From: Chloroflexota bacterium
GTDB taxonomy: Bacteria; Chloroflexota; Dehalococcoidia; DSTF01; RBG-16-68-14
DNA: 38,081 bases
Direction of reading: 5' to 3'
Assembly: GCA_022570885.1 (NCBI GenBank)
Contig: JACZYW010000003.1
Coordinates: 1 to 38,081 of the forward strand
The position numbers were made by a program, and so were the translations under genes. The notes under the pieces are model-generated. The model had not been told where the DNA came from. It saw only the letters and a list, made by a program, of their open reading frames with translations, and did not search any database. Shown piece by piece: positions 28,266 through 37,799 of this stretch (within the stretch, counting starts at the first letter, position 1; the number at the start of each line of letters is the position of its first letter).

Positions 28266-29260
28266 TGCGAGCGAACTTGGTTGCGATACAGGTGCGGGCG
28301 AGTATCGAAGATTACGCAAGTGGCGATACGTTTCGCCGCCGCATGGAAGGACTCATGGAGCAGGCGGCGACGAAGGTAGATTTCAACCTGCCAACCATCG
28401 TCTGCTTCCCGGAGACGGTCGGGCTATGGCTGAGCTTCGTTCCCGAGATCTATGACAACATCCGAGACTGTACGACGATTCAGCAGGCGATCGTACGGGG
28501 CATTCCACCCAATTGGAGACGCTTCCTTCGAGCTTGCTGGCGCTTCCGCACGATCGGCGTCACCACGATCTTCCTTGAGACGGCGCTGGACGCTGAGGCG
28601 ATCTACCGGAAGACTTTTTCGGATCTTGCCAAGCGCTATGGCTGCTACCTGCAAGCGGGCACGATCTACATTCCTACGATCGAAGACGAGCCAGTGAAGG
28701 GCCGTCATGTCCTCGGTCGAAAGGTGTACAACATCGCATATCTGTTCAACCCGAAGGGTGTTATCCTACAGCGTGTGCCCAAGCGCAACCTATCGCCGCC
28801 TCTCGAGCGACGCTTCCATTTCTCCCCCGGCGACCGCTTGGACCTCCACCCCGTGAATACCGCGCTCGGCCGCATGGGCATCCTTATCTGCTACGACGGG
28901 TTCCACGAATCGCTTGTGGAGCATTACGACAGTCTCGGCGTGGAGATCATCCTGAATCCTTCTCACAGCGATCGCAACTGGGAGCAGCCCGCTGGCTTCA
29001 ACCACGCCATCACCGTAGGCGAGGCCTGGGAGCAACATGGCGTTGGAGCGATGATCCAGGGGAGACCGAACATTCAGTACGCGATCGTACCCATGATGGC
29101 GGGCCGCATCCTCGACCTGGAAGGTCAGGGATGCTCCCACATCGCCGGTAACACGGGGGAGGTAGGAGCGCCGGCCGCTCGCTTCCTGCTGGCCCGGGCT
29201 ACTTCGCACACCGGCGAGGAGATCGTGGCGGCCACCGTTGAGCTACCAGAGGGCTGCTAG
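28265..29260 (+). CDS. Carbon-nitrogen hydrolase (nitrilase superfamily)
   Basis: Glu-Lys-Cys triad contexts: VCFPETVG, PKRNLSPP, GILICYDGFHE. TAATG overlap with MFS stop. Confidence 0.82.
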   Translation: MRANLVAIQVRASIEDYASGDTFRRRMEGLMEQAATKVDFNLPTIVCFPETVGLWLSFVPEIYDNIRDCTTIQQAIVRGIPPNWRRFLRACWRFRTIGVTTIFLETALDAEAIYRKTFSDLAKRYGCYLQAGTIYIPTIEDEPVKGRHVLGRKVYNIAYLFNPKGVILQRVPKRNLSPPLERRFHFSPGDRLDLHPVNTALGRMGILICYDGFHESLVEHYDSLGVEIILNPSHSDRNWEQPAGFNHAITVGEAWEQHGVGAMIQGRPNIQYAIVPMMAGRILDLEGQGCSHIAGNTGEVGAPAARFLLARATSHTGEEIVAATVELPEGC

Positions 29261-29299
29261 GAGGAAGAGGCACCGGCAGCATCACAGGAGGGCGCAGCA

Positions 29300-30091
29300 A
29301 TGGAGCAAGACATTATCTCGTCTGGCTACGACGCAGTGTATGGGAGCACGGCCAAAAGCCCTACGTTGCGCCGGTTGTGGCACAAGTATGCGGAAGGCCT
29401 CGACTTCCCAGAGGAGTTCAGCCACATCAGTCTTACGACGCTGCCGGAGCTCCAACGAATATCCGCCGAACTTCGGCTTAGCGCTGACGAGACGTTCGTC
29501 GACCTCGGCTGCGGCATGGCCGGGCCAGCGCTATGGGTGGCACGCGAGACGGGCGCGCAACTCATCGGTGTAGACCTCTCGCGTGTCGCGACGGAGCAGG
29601 CAAGCGCCCGCGCGGCCGAGCTTGGGCTGGCTGAGCAGGCGCAGTTCGTCGTTGGTTCGTTCACTGATACTGGCCTGGAGGCCAATGTAGCCGCGGGGCT
29701 CATGAGCGAGGACGCCATCCAGTACGCGCCCGACAAGCGGGCCGCTATGGTTGAGGCCGCGCGTATCCTGCGCCGTGGCGGCCGGTTCGTCTTCACTGTC
29801 TACGAACTCGATCCGGATCGCGCCGCCGGCCTCCCGATCCTCGGGGCTGATCTAGTCGATGACTATCGACCGCTGTTGGCGGATGCGGGATTTCGCGTGG
29901 AGACCTACGAGGAGACTCCGGGCTGGCCGGAGCCGATGACGACGACGTACTCGGCTCTTCTCGACGAAAAGGAGGCGCTGACCGAAGAGATGGGCGAGGC
30001 CGCCGCCGGCGCGCTAATCGTTGAGCTTTCGCTGACGCTCGAGCATCGGCCGTACCGGCGGCGTGTGCTAATCGTGGCGACGAGGGAGTGA
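29300..30091 (+). CDS. Class I SAM-dependent methyltransferase
   Basis: FVDLGCGMAGPALWVARETGAQLIGVDLS; AARILRRGGRFVFTVYE. Confidence 0.85.
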   Translation: MEQDIISSGYDAVYGSTAKSPTLRRLWHKYAEGLDFPEEFSHISLTTLPELQRISAELRLSADETFVDLGCGMAGPALWVARETGAQLIGVDLSRVATEQASARAAELGLAEQAQFVVGSFTDTGLEANVAAGLMSEDAIQYAPDKRAAMVEAARILRRGGRFVFTVYELDPDRAAGLPILGADLVDDYRPLLADAGFRVETYEETPGWPEPMTTTYSALLDEKEALTEEMGEAAAGALIVELSLTLEHRPYRRRVLIVATRE

Positions 30092-30195
30092 CGTAATCCA
30101 GAGGCAGCGCGCTATGATCTCGAGTTTAATCGGCGATAGAGAGCAACTCGTCACTTGTCTAGGCCAGGCCAGGAACCACCCCCGCGAGGAGAGCC

Positions 30196-30348
30196 GTGGG
30201 AGATAGGCCAAACGCCCCGGCTGAGGGATCGCTCGAAGATCGATTGGCCGCATACCTCAGCGAGCGGCTGCCGAGCGCAGAGGACGTCCGAGGGGAAGCG
30301 CAGGTGCCCATGCGAGGCGGCCACATGCTAGCGGGTCAGCCTGGTTAG
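30196..30348 (+). pseudogene. Truncated N-terminus resembling an aminoglycoside-phosphotransferase (APH) family protein
   Basis: GTG after gaggaga RBS: VGDRPNAPAEGSLEDRLAAYLSERLPSAEDVRGEAQVPMRGGHMLAGQPG*; matches the first about 40 residues typical of APH-like proteins, then stops. Confidence 0.35.
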
Positions 30349-30384
30349 GCTCGGCATCTCCCTGCGCGCGCGTGAAGCCAACAG

Positions 30385-30483
30385 CTAGCGTACCGAATCA
30401 AAGTAGCCTTTGATCGTTTTCGGGCTCTTGCCCTCGGCCCTGAGGAAGACCTGCCAGCTCGTGAGCAAATCTTCATCGAGATC
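30385..30483 (-). pseudogene. Decayed tyrosine recombinase/integrase N-terminal fragment
   Basis: Minus-strand translation DLDEDLLTSWQVFLRAEGKSPKTIKGYFDSVR* matches the integrase core-binding N-domain pattern (sWxxFLRAexxSPKTIxxYxxSVR); terminated by an in-frame TAG. Confidence 0.6.
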
Positions 30484-30622
30484 TAATTGATCACCTTCGA
30501 GTAGATAATTAGGGTGTCGCGGATGCTGGCTGCTAACGTTAAGGCGCACGGCGCACGGCCCACCTCCCCCTCCGACCGAAAAACGGCCAGATCTAGATTC
30601 GAGCCGTGCGTCTTATTGTTTT

Positions 30623-30648
30623 ATTGGAGCGGAAGAGGAGATTCGAAC
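30623..30648 (+). repeat. 26-bp direct repeat, right copy
   Basis: ATTGGAGCGGAAGAGGAGATTCGAAC, identical at 6056-6081. Confidence 0.85.
30625..30648 (-). pseudogene. tRNA-Gly 3' fragment (acceptor strand + part of T-arm)
   Basis: Minus strand GTTCGAATCTCCTCTTCCGCTCCA, identical to the 3' end of the fragment at 6058; the T-stem 5' side is displaced. Confidence 0.6.
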
Positions 30649-30743
30649 CCACGGGCGGACCCCGACGGGCCCCGTCCAGGGGCGTCTGCCCGAACTCCCG
30701 ACCCTCTGCCCTGAGCGAAACGGGCCGGTTGTCGTGTCGCTGG

Positions 30744-31253
30744 TTACCGGGTCGGCTCCAGGACGACAACCGGAATCTGTCGATCCGTGTTGGCCTGGTA
30801 ATCCGCGTACGCCGGCCAAGCGTCGAGAGCCAGCGCCCACCAGCGCGCCTTCTCATCCCCCTGCACCTCGCGAGCCGCCATTTCGTAGACGTTCGCGCCG
30901 TCCTGCAACGTCACCGCCGGTGAGGCGATCAGGTTGAGGTACCAGACCGGATGCTTCGGAGCGCCGCCCATCGAAGCGATGACGGCGTATGTTCCGTTCT
31001 GCTCGACGCGCATCAGGGGCGACTTGCGCACCTTGCCGCTATGGCGACCCCGAGTGCCGAGGATGACGACTGGCTTGTCCTGGAGTGTCCCACCCTCCTT
31101 GCCACCGGTAGCCTCGTAGAGCGCCACCTGATCAGCGACGAACTTCGCCGGGCTCGGCTCGTACTCTCCTTGGATGGGCACGTGGCGATCGTACCGCGAA
31201 GCCAGCGTAGCTGCAAGCTGGCAGGCGATTGCGCTGACACGGTTGGTGAGCAC
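30744..31253 (-). CDS. Deazaflavin(F420)-dependent nitroreductase (Ddn-like) family protein
   Basis: VVILGTRGRHSGKVRKSPLMRVEQNGTYAVIASMGGAPKHPVWYLNLIASPAVTLQDG motif. True start may be GTG at 31181. Confidence 0.88.
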   Translation of the reverse strand: MLTNRVSAIACQLAATLASRYDRHVPIQGEYEPSPAKFVADQVALYEATGGKEGGTLQDKPVVILGTRGRHSGKVRKSPLMRVEQNGTYAVIASMGGAPKHPVWYLNLIASPAVTLQDGANVYEMAAREVQGDEKARWWALALDAWPAYADYQANTDRQIPVVVLEPTR

Positions 31254-31381
31254 CGCCCCTAGAGAGTGCGGGTACGGACGAGCGTCCTAGCATCGCGCCA
31301 CAGTTCGCCGGGCGCAACGGCGACGAAGCAACTCTGTTCCGGCTGGCGACGCAGCTCAACGAGCGCCTGCCGCAACGTTCC

Positions 31382-32683
<1,302 letters not shown>

Positions 32684-32867
32684 GCCAGGGCATTGTATCG
32701 GGGCGCGAGAGGAACTGAAAGCGCGGGCTTGCGGCAGCCGGGGCTCGCAGTTAGCATACGCGGCGCAACCCAAGAGACCGCCAACAGATCCTCTCGCTGC
32801 TGCGCCAAGATGCGCCGCGGCTCCATTCGCATGGCCTATTCGACAAGAAAGTCGCTACACTGAGCGG

Positions 32868-33827
32868 GTGCAGCAACACTCTTTCGGCACGACCGACCTG
32901 ACCGTATCGCAGCTCTGCATGGGCACCATGCAGTTTGGCTGGACGGCGGACGAACGTTCATCGTTCGCCGTGCTAGACGCTTTCGTCGACGCGGGCGGCA
33001 ACTTCCTGGATACCGCCGACATGTACAGCAGCTGGACGCCGGGTAACCCAGGCGGCGTCTCCGAGGAGATCCTGGGGCGCTGGCTGAAGGAGCGAGGCAA
33101 CCGCGACCGGATGGTCATCGCCACCAAGGTGCGGGCCAAGATGTGGGACGGGCCGGATGGAGAAGGGCTGAGTCGCTCCCACATTCTCCGCGCGGCAGAG
33201 GAAAGCCTCCGCCGCCTCCAAATCGAGACGATCGACCACTACCAGTGCCACTGGCCTGACGAAGACACGCCCATCGAGGAGACACTGGCCGCGTTCGAGG
33301 AGTTGATCGACGCCGGTAAAGTGCGCTACATCGGCGTCTCAAACTACTCACCGGCGCTACTGGCGGAGGCGCTGCGCACGGCTGACGAAAAGCACCTCTC
33401 CCGCTTCGTTTCGTTCCAGCCCCACTACAACCTGATGAACCGCTCTGAATTCGAGGGTGCGCTCGCCGATCTTTGCGACAGCGAGCGGCTCGCGGTGATC
33501 CCCTATAGCCCGCTCGCCGGTGGCTTCCTCACCGGCAAGTACCAGCGCGGCCAACCCCTACCGGATAGCGCGAGGGCCGAGCGAACGAAACGCCACATGA
33601 CCGTGCGGGGATTCCGCGTCGTCGATGCGTTAGACGCCGTGGCGAGAGCCCATGGCGTGAAGCCCGCCGCCATAGCGATTGCCTGGCTGTTACACCAGCC
33701 GACGGTCACGGCGCCGATCATCAGCGCGAACACCCCAGAGCAACTCGCCGATCTGTTGCCTGCGGCTGAACTACGGCTCAGTCCGGAGGAGCTGGGTTCG
33801 CTGAATGAAGCGAGCGCGGACGAATAG
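32868..33827 (+). CDS. Aldo/keto reductase
   Basis: GTG start; LCMGTMQFGW, GGNFLDTADMYSSW, KVRYIGVSNYSPALL, IPYSPLAGGFLTGKY. Confidence 0.9.
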   Translation: MQQHSFGTTDLTVSQLCMGTMQFGWTADERSSFAVLDAFVDAGGNFLDTADMYSSWTPGNPGGVSEEILGRWLKERGNRDRMVIATKVRAKMWDGPDGEGLSRSHILRAAEESLRRLQIETIDHYQCHWPDEDTPIEETLAAFEELIDAGKVRYIGVSNYSPALLAEALRTADEKHLSRFVSFQPHYNLMNRSEFEGALADLCDSERLAVIPYSPLAGGFLTGKYQRGQPLPDSARAERTKRHMTVRGFRVVDALDAVARAHGVKPAAIAIAWLLHQPTVTAPIISANTPEQLADLLPAAELRLSPEELGSLNEASADE

Positions 33828-34033
33828 CGCGGGAGGGCAGACGAGACTCACCTACGAGGCCTCCTGGGCCTATCGGCGCAGGTAAACCAGGCGCTGATCG
33901 ATGACGGGATCATCTGCGATAGGCACCGCCGCAGTAGAGCGCCCTGCTGGCGTTGGCTATGTGATATGTGCACAGCCATGGTCCATCGGGGTATGATCCG
34001 GGAGATGGGCGAACAGATGAATGCCTTGGCGGC

Positions 34034-34639
34034 ATGTGCATGACACCCGAAAGATCGAACCGTTGGCTGAAGAACCGGAACGTCTCCGGCGACATCTACG
34101 ACGCGACCTATGAGTCCCGCGCCGCTGCCGGCGAGAACGTCCACGGTGAAGCCGACTTCGTCGAGCGGTTCGCGCCGGCATCCGTGCTCGATGCCGGTTG
34201 CGGAACCGGTCGTGTCGGGCGCGAGCTCGCTCGTCGCGGACTGGACGTTGTTGGCGTCGACCTCGACCCAGCGATGCTCGCTACGGCGCGACGAAAGGCG
34301 CCTCGCATAGACTGGCATCTGGCTGACCTTGCGACTGTTGACCTTGCCCGTTCGTTCGACGCCGCCGTCCTTGCCGGCAACGTCATGATATTCCTGACGC
34401 CGGGGAGCGAGCCGGCCGTTGTCGCGAACATCGCACGCCATCTGCGGCCAGGGGGCTTGCTCATCGCCGGGTTCCAGATTATGCCTGGCCAACTCACCAT
34501 CGAACGGTACGACGAGATCGCTGGCCTTGCGGACCTCGTCCTCGCCGAGCGATGGTCAACCTGGGATCGCGACAGCTGGGATGCAGGGCACGACTACGCG
34601 GTGTCCGTTCATCAGAGGCCCACCGGCAGTCCCGAATAG
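34034..34639 (+). CDS. Class I SAM-dependent methyltransferase
   Basis: VLDAGCGTGRVGRELARRGLDVVGVDLDPAML; LRPGGLLIAGF. Confidence 0.86.
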   Translation: MCMTPERSNRWLKNRNVSGDIYDATYESRAAAGENVHGEADFVERFAPASVLDAGCGTGRVGRELARRGLDVVGVDLDPAMLATARRKAPRIDWHLADLATVDLARSFDAAVLAGNVMIFLTPGSEPAVVANIARHLRPGGLLIAGFQIMPGQLTIERYDEIAGLADLVLAERWSTWDRDSWDAGHDYAVSVHQRPTGSPE

Positions 34640-34647
34640 TCTAGAAC

Positions 34648-34676
34648 GAGGAGCGTCCCGACTTAGGACGCTCCTC
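34648..34676 (+). terminator. Strong 11-bp hairpin downstream of the methyltransferase
   Basis: GAGGAGCGTCC-CGACTTA-GGACGCTCCTC perfect stem; weak T-tract. Confidence 0.55.
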
Positions 34677-34739
34677 TTCGTGACCGGGGCGCTGCCTAGC
34701 CGCCCGTGCTGCACTCTGACGACCACAGAAGGAGGTGGC

Positions 34740-34847
34740 GTGACGAATGTTCGCACTTTAGCACCCGTAGTGATGACATCAGTAGTGCTGGTGTTTGGTC
34801 TGGCCTGCGCCGGTAGCAGGCGCACCCCGCGGCCGCCCTTGACCTGA
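34740..34847 (+). CDS. Small ORF (35 aa) with signal/lipoprotein-like hydrophobic segment
   Basis: GTG preceded by gaaggaggtggc; VTNVRTLAPVVMTSVVLVFGLACAGSRRTPRPPLT*. Could be a truncated lipoprotein. Confidence 0.3.
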   Translation: MTNVRTLAPVVMTSVVLVFGLACAGSRRTPRPPLT

Positions 34848-34858
34848 GGTTGCTAGGA

Positions 34859-35767
34859 ATGAGAGATTCCCTTAGAGAAGGGGGCCAGCCCCGCAGCAGC
34901 CCCGTGTCCCCTACCGGCCGGGGGTGGCGAGGCCCGTTCCTGCGACGGGGATTGCTCTACCTGGGCCTGCCGCTGGCCTTGCTCGTGGCTCTCATCTTCG
35001 TGACGATTCGGTGTGAAGTGATCGAGCGCTACTTCATCTACTTTCCTGAGAAGGACCTCGTCGCCGACCCCGCCCAGGTGGGGCTGTCGTTTGAGGAGGT
35101 GTACTTCGTAACCAGCGACGGCGTGCGCCTCCACGGTTGGTTCGTGCCCGGCCGCCGAGATGTGACCTGGCTCTGGTTCCACGGCAACGCCGGGAACATC
35201 AGCCATCGACTTGAGAACCTGAAGCTCCTCCACGACGAACTGGGCGTGAGCATCTTCCTTTTCGACTACCGGGGCTATGGCCAAAGCCAGGGGAAGCCCT
35301 CGGAGGAGGGGAGCTATCGGGATGCCCAGGCGGCGCTGACCTACCTGCGTTCGCGGGGAGATACCGACCCGGAGCGGATCGTCTACTTCGGCCGCTCTCT
35401 TGGGGCAGGGGTGGCAGTCGAGCTGGCGACCCGCGAGCCGCCGCTGGCCCTCATCCTGGAGTCGTCCTTCCCCTCTATCCCGGCCCTGGCCCGGCACCTC
35501 TATCCCTTCCTGCCCATTGGGCCTCTCTTGCGCACCAAGTACGATTCCCTCGCAAAGATCGGCAGCGTCGAGGTGCCACTCCTGATGCTTCACGGTGATA
35601 GCGACGAGATCGTTCCACTCAAAGCTGGGAGGAGCCTTTTCGAGGCCGCACGGGAGCCGAAGCAGTTTCATGTCATCCAGGGCGCGGGCCATAACGACAC
35701 CTATCTAGTGGGAGGCAAGGAGTACCTCCGAGTGCTGCGGCGGTTCCTGGATAACCTGGGCAGGTAA
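34859..35767 (+). CDS. Membrane-anchored alpha/beta hydrolase (BEM46/ABHD13/17-like)
   Basis: N-terminal TM LLYLGLPLALLVALIFV; WFHGNAGNISHR, FDYRGYGQSQG, YFGRSLGAGVAVELA, HGDSDEIVP, GAGHND. Confidence 0.88.
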   Translation: MRDSLREGGQPRSSPVSPTGRGWRGPFLRRGLLYLGLPLALLVALIFVTIRCEVIERYFIYFPEKDLVADPAQVGLSFEEVYFVTSDGVRLHGWFVPGRRDVTWLWFHGNAGNISHRLENLKLLHDELGVSIFLFDYRGYGQSQGKPSEEGSYRDAQAALTYLRSRGDTDPERIVYFGRSLGAGVAVELATREPPLALILESSFPSIPALARHLYPFLPIGPLLRTKYDSLAKIGSVEVPLLMLHGDSDEIVPLKAGRSLFEAAREPKQFHVIQGAGHNDTYLVGGKEYLRVLRRFLDNLGR

Positions 35768-35856
35768 AGCGGGCGTCCCAGCCCGCGCGGTCACCTTCGC
35801 AGTGCCCTATCGAGCGGCCCTAGCCTAACGCAGCTCGTCCGCGCTACCATCGGCAC

Positions 35857-36729
35857 GTGAACGAGAGCGAGCCCTGGACGCACCACGAGGCCGTGGTCAA
35901 CGGCGTACGGCTTCACTTCGTCGAGCAAGGCGAGGGCCCGCTCGTCGTGCTGCTGCACGGCTTTCCCGAATTTTGGTACTCCTGGCGGCACCAGATCCCG
36001 GCCCTCGCCGAGGCCGGCTTCCGCGTGATCGCACCCGACCAGCGCGGCTACAACACATCCGAGAAGCCCCCAGGCGTCCGGAGCTACCGCATCGAGCACC
36101 TCGTCGACGATGTTGCTGCCCTCATCGAGCACGCTGGTGAATCGCGCGCGGTGGTGATTGGGCACGACTGGGGCGGCGTGGTTGCCTGGGCGGTCTCGAT
36201 GCTGCGCCCTGAGGTGGTCGAGAAGCTCGTCGTGCTGAACGCGCCCCATCCAGGAGCCTTGCAACGAGAGTTCCGCCGGCTCCGGCAGCTCGCGAGGTCT
36301 TGGTACGTCTTCTTCTTCCAGTTGCCGTGGCTGCCGGAGGCGGCCATTCGGTTCCGCGGCTACCGGATGCTAGATCGCGGGCTGAGACGCGAGTCGACGC
36401 GGCCGGGCGCCTTCAGCGATGAAGACATCGCCGCGTACAAGAACGCGCTCGCGCAGCCCGGCGCGCTCACGGCGGCGATCAACTACTACCGGGCCGCTGT
36501 GCGCCGGAACCCCTTTGAATCCGCACGAATGCTTCGCCAGATCGACGTGCCCGCACTGCTCATCTGGGGTGAGCAAGATCCTTACCTGGGCATTGAGCTC
36601 ACCGAGGGCTTGGAGCGATGGGTTCCAGGCATCCGGGTGGAGCGTATCCCGGAAGCGAGCCACTGGGTGCAGGTGGATGCTGCGGAACGCGTGAACGAGC
36701 TTATGATTGAGTTCCTACGAGAAGGCTAG
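35857..36729 (+). CDS. Alpha/beta hydrolase, epoxide-hydrolase-like
   Basis: VLLHGFPEFWYSWRHQIPALAEAGFRVIAPDQRGYNTSEKP; VIGHDWGGVVAWAV; WGEQDPYLG; ASHWVQVD. Confidence 0.9.
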   Translation: MNESEPWTHHEAVVNGVRLHFVEQGEGPLVVLLHGFPEFWYSWRHQIPALAEAGFRVIAPDQRGYNTSEKPPGVRSYRIEHLVDDVAALIEHAGESRAVVIGHDWGGVVAWAVSMLRPEVVEKLVVLNAPHPGALQREFRRLRQLARSWYVFFFQLPWLPEAAIRFRGYRMLDRGLRRESTRPGAFSDEDIAAYKNALAQPGALTAAINYYRAAVRRNPFESARMLRQIDVPALLIWGEQDPYLGIELTEGLERWVPGIRVERIPEASHWVQVDAAERVNELMIEFLREG

Positions 36730-36780
36730 TCGGAGAGGGCAGTCTCAAGAGCAGAGATTAGCCCGCAGCAAGGAGGCAAT

Positions 36781-37713
36781 ATGGGGCACAAGTTTCGGTT
36801 CGGGATCCAAACCTCTCACGCCAACTCAGCCGAGGAGTGGGCCGCGAAGGCCAAGCAGATAGAGGAGCTGGGCTACTCCACGCTCTTCATCCCCGATCAC
36901 TTCACCGAACAGTTCGCACCGGTTCCCGCACTGATGGCGGCCGCGGACGCTACATCGACGCTGCGGCTCGGCACCATGGTGCTCGATAACGACTACCGGC
37001 ATCCTCTGGTGCTCGCCAAGGAGATCGCTACGCTGGACATTCTGTCGGGCGGCCGCGTAGAGCTAGGCTTAGGAGCTGGCTGGATGCGCAGCGACTATGA
37101 GCAGTCCGGCATACCGTATGACCGGCCCGGCGTCCGCATCCGGCGGTTTGAAGAGGGCTTGCAGGTCATCAAGGGAATGTTCGCGGACGGCCCCTTCTCT
37201 TTCTCCGGCGAGTTCTATAACATCACTGACCACGATGCCTTGCCGAAGCCAGTGCAGAAGCCGCATCCGCCTATTCTCGTTGGAGGTGGCGGTAGGCGCG
37301 TGCTCTCCATCGCCGCGCGAGAGGCGGACATCGTTGGCGTGAACTTCTCGCTGGCCGAGGGCGAGGTGAACCCAGTGGTCGCTGCCACCGGTACCGCCGA
37401 GGCGACTCGCGAGAAGATTGCCTGGATCCGTGAAGCAGCGGGGGAGCGGTTAGGCGCGATCGAAATGAACGTGACGGTCTTCGTCTGCGTGGTGACGGAC
37501 GATCGTGAAGCGATGGCCGAGCGCGTCGCGGGCGGATTTGGCCTTAGCCCCGACGAAGTGAAGGCGACGCCTCACGTCCTCGTCGGAACGGTCGACCAGA
37601 TCACGGAGGATCTGGAGCAACGCAGAGACGAGTTCGGATTCTCGTATGTAGTTCTGTCTGGAGACGTATTCGAGGCGATGGCGCCGGTGGTGAAACGGCT
37701 CGCCGGAACGTAG
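36781..37713 (+). CDS. LLM-class F420-dependent oxidoreductase
   Basis: FGIQTSHANSAEEWAAKAKQIEELGYSTLFIPDHF; LRLGTMVLDNDYRHPLVLAKEIATLDILSGGRVELGLGAGWMRSDYEQSGIPYD. Confidence 0.9.
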   Translation: MGHKFRFGIQTSHANSAEEWAAKAKQIEELGYSTLFIPDHFTEQFAPVPALMAAADATSTLRLGTMVLDNDYRHPLVLAKEIATLDILSGGRVELGLGAGWMRSDYEQSGIPYDRPGVRIRRFEEGLQVIKGMFADGPFSFSGEFYNITDHDALPKPVQKPHPPILVGGGGRRVLSIAAREADIVGVNFSLAEGEVNPVVAATGTAEATREKIAWIREAAGERLGAIEMNVTVFVCVVTDDREAMAERVAGGFGLSPDEVKATPHVLVGTVDQITEDLEQRRDEFGFSYVVLSGDVFEAMAPVVKRLAGT

Positions 37714-37799
37714 GGCGCGCCATATTGCGCTCGCGCGGCGCGATGTCTAGTGCCTAGCAGCTGCTGCTAGCGGGTGCCCGTTCCAGGGGGAAGCCGCAC

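Noticed and set aside
35769-35786. GCGGGC-GTCCCA-GCCCGC hairpin after the alpha/beta hydrolase
   Set aside because: Short GC-rich palindrome without a T-tract; too weak to call a terminator.
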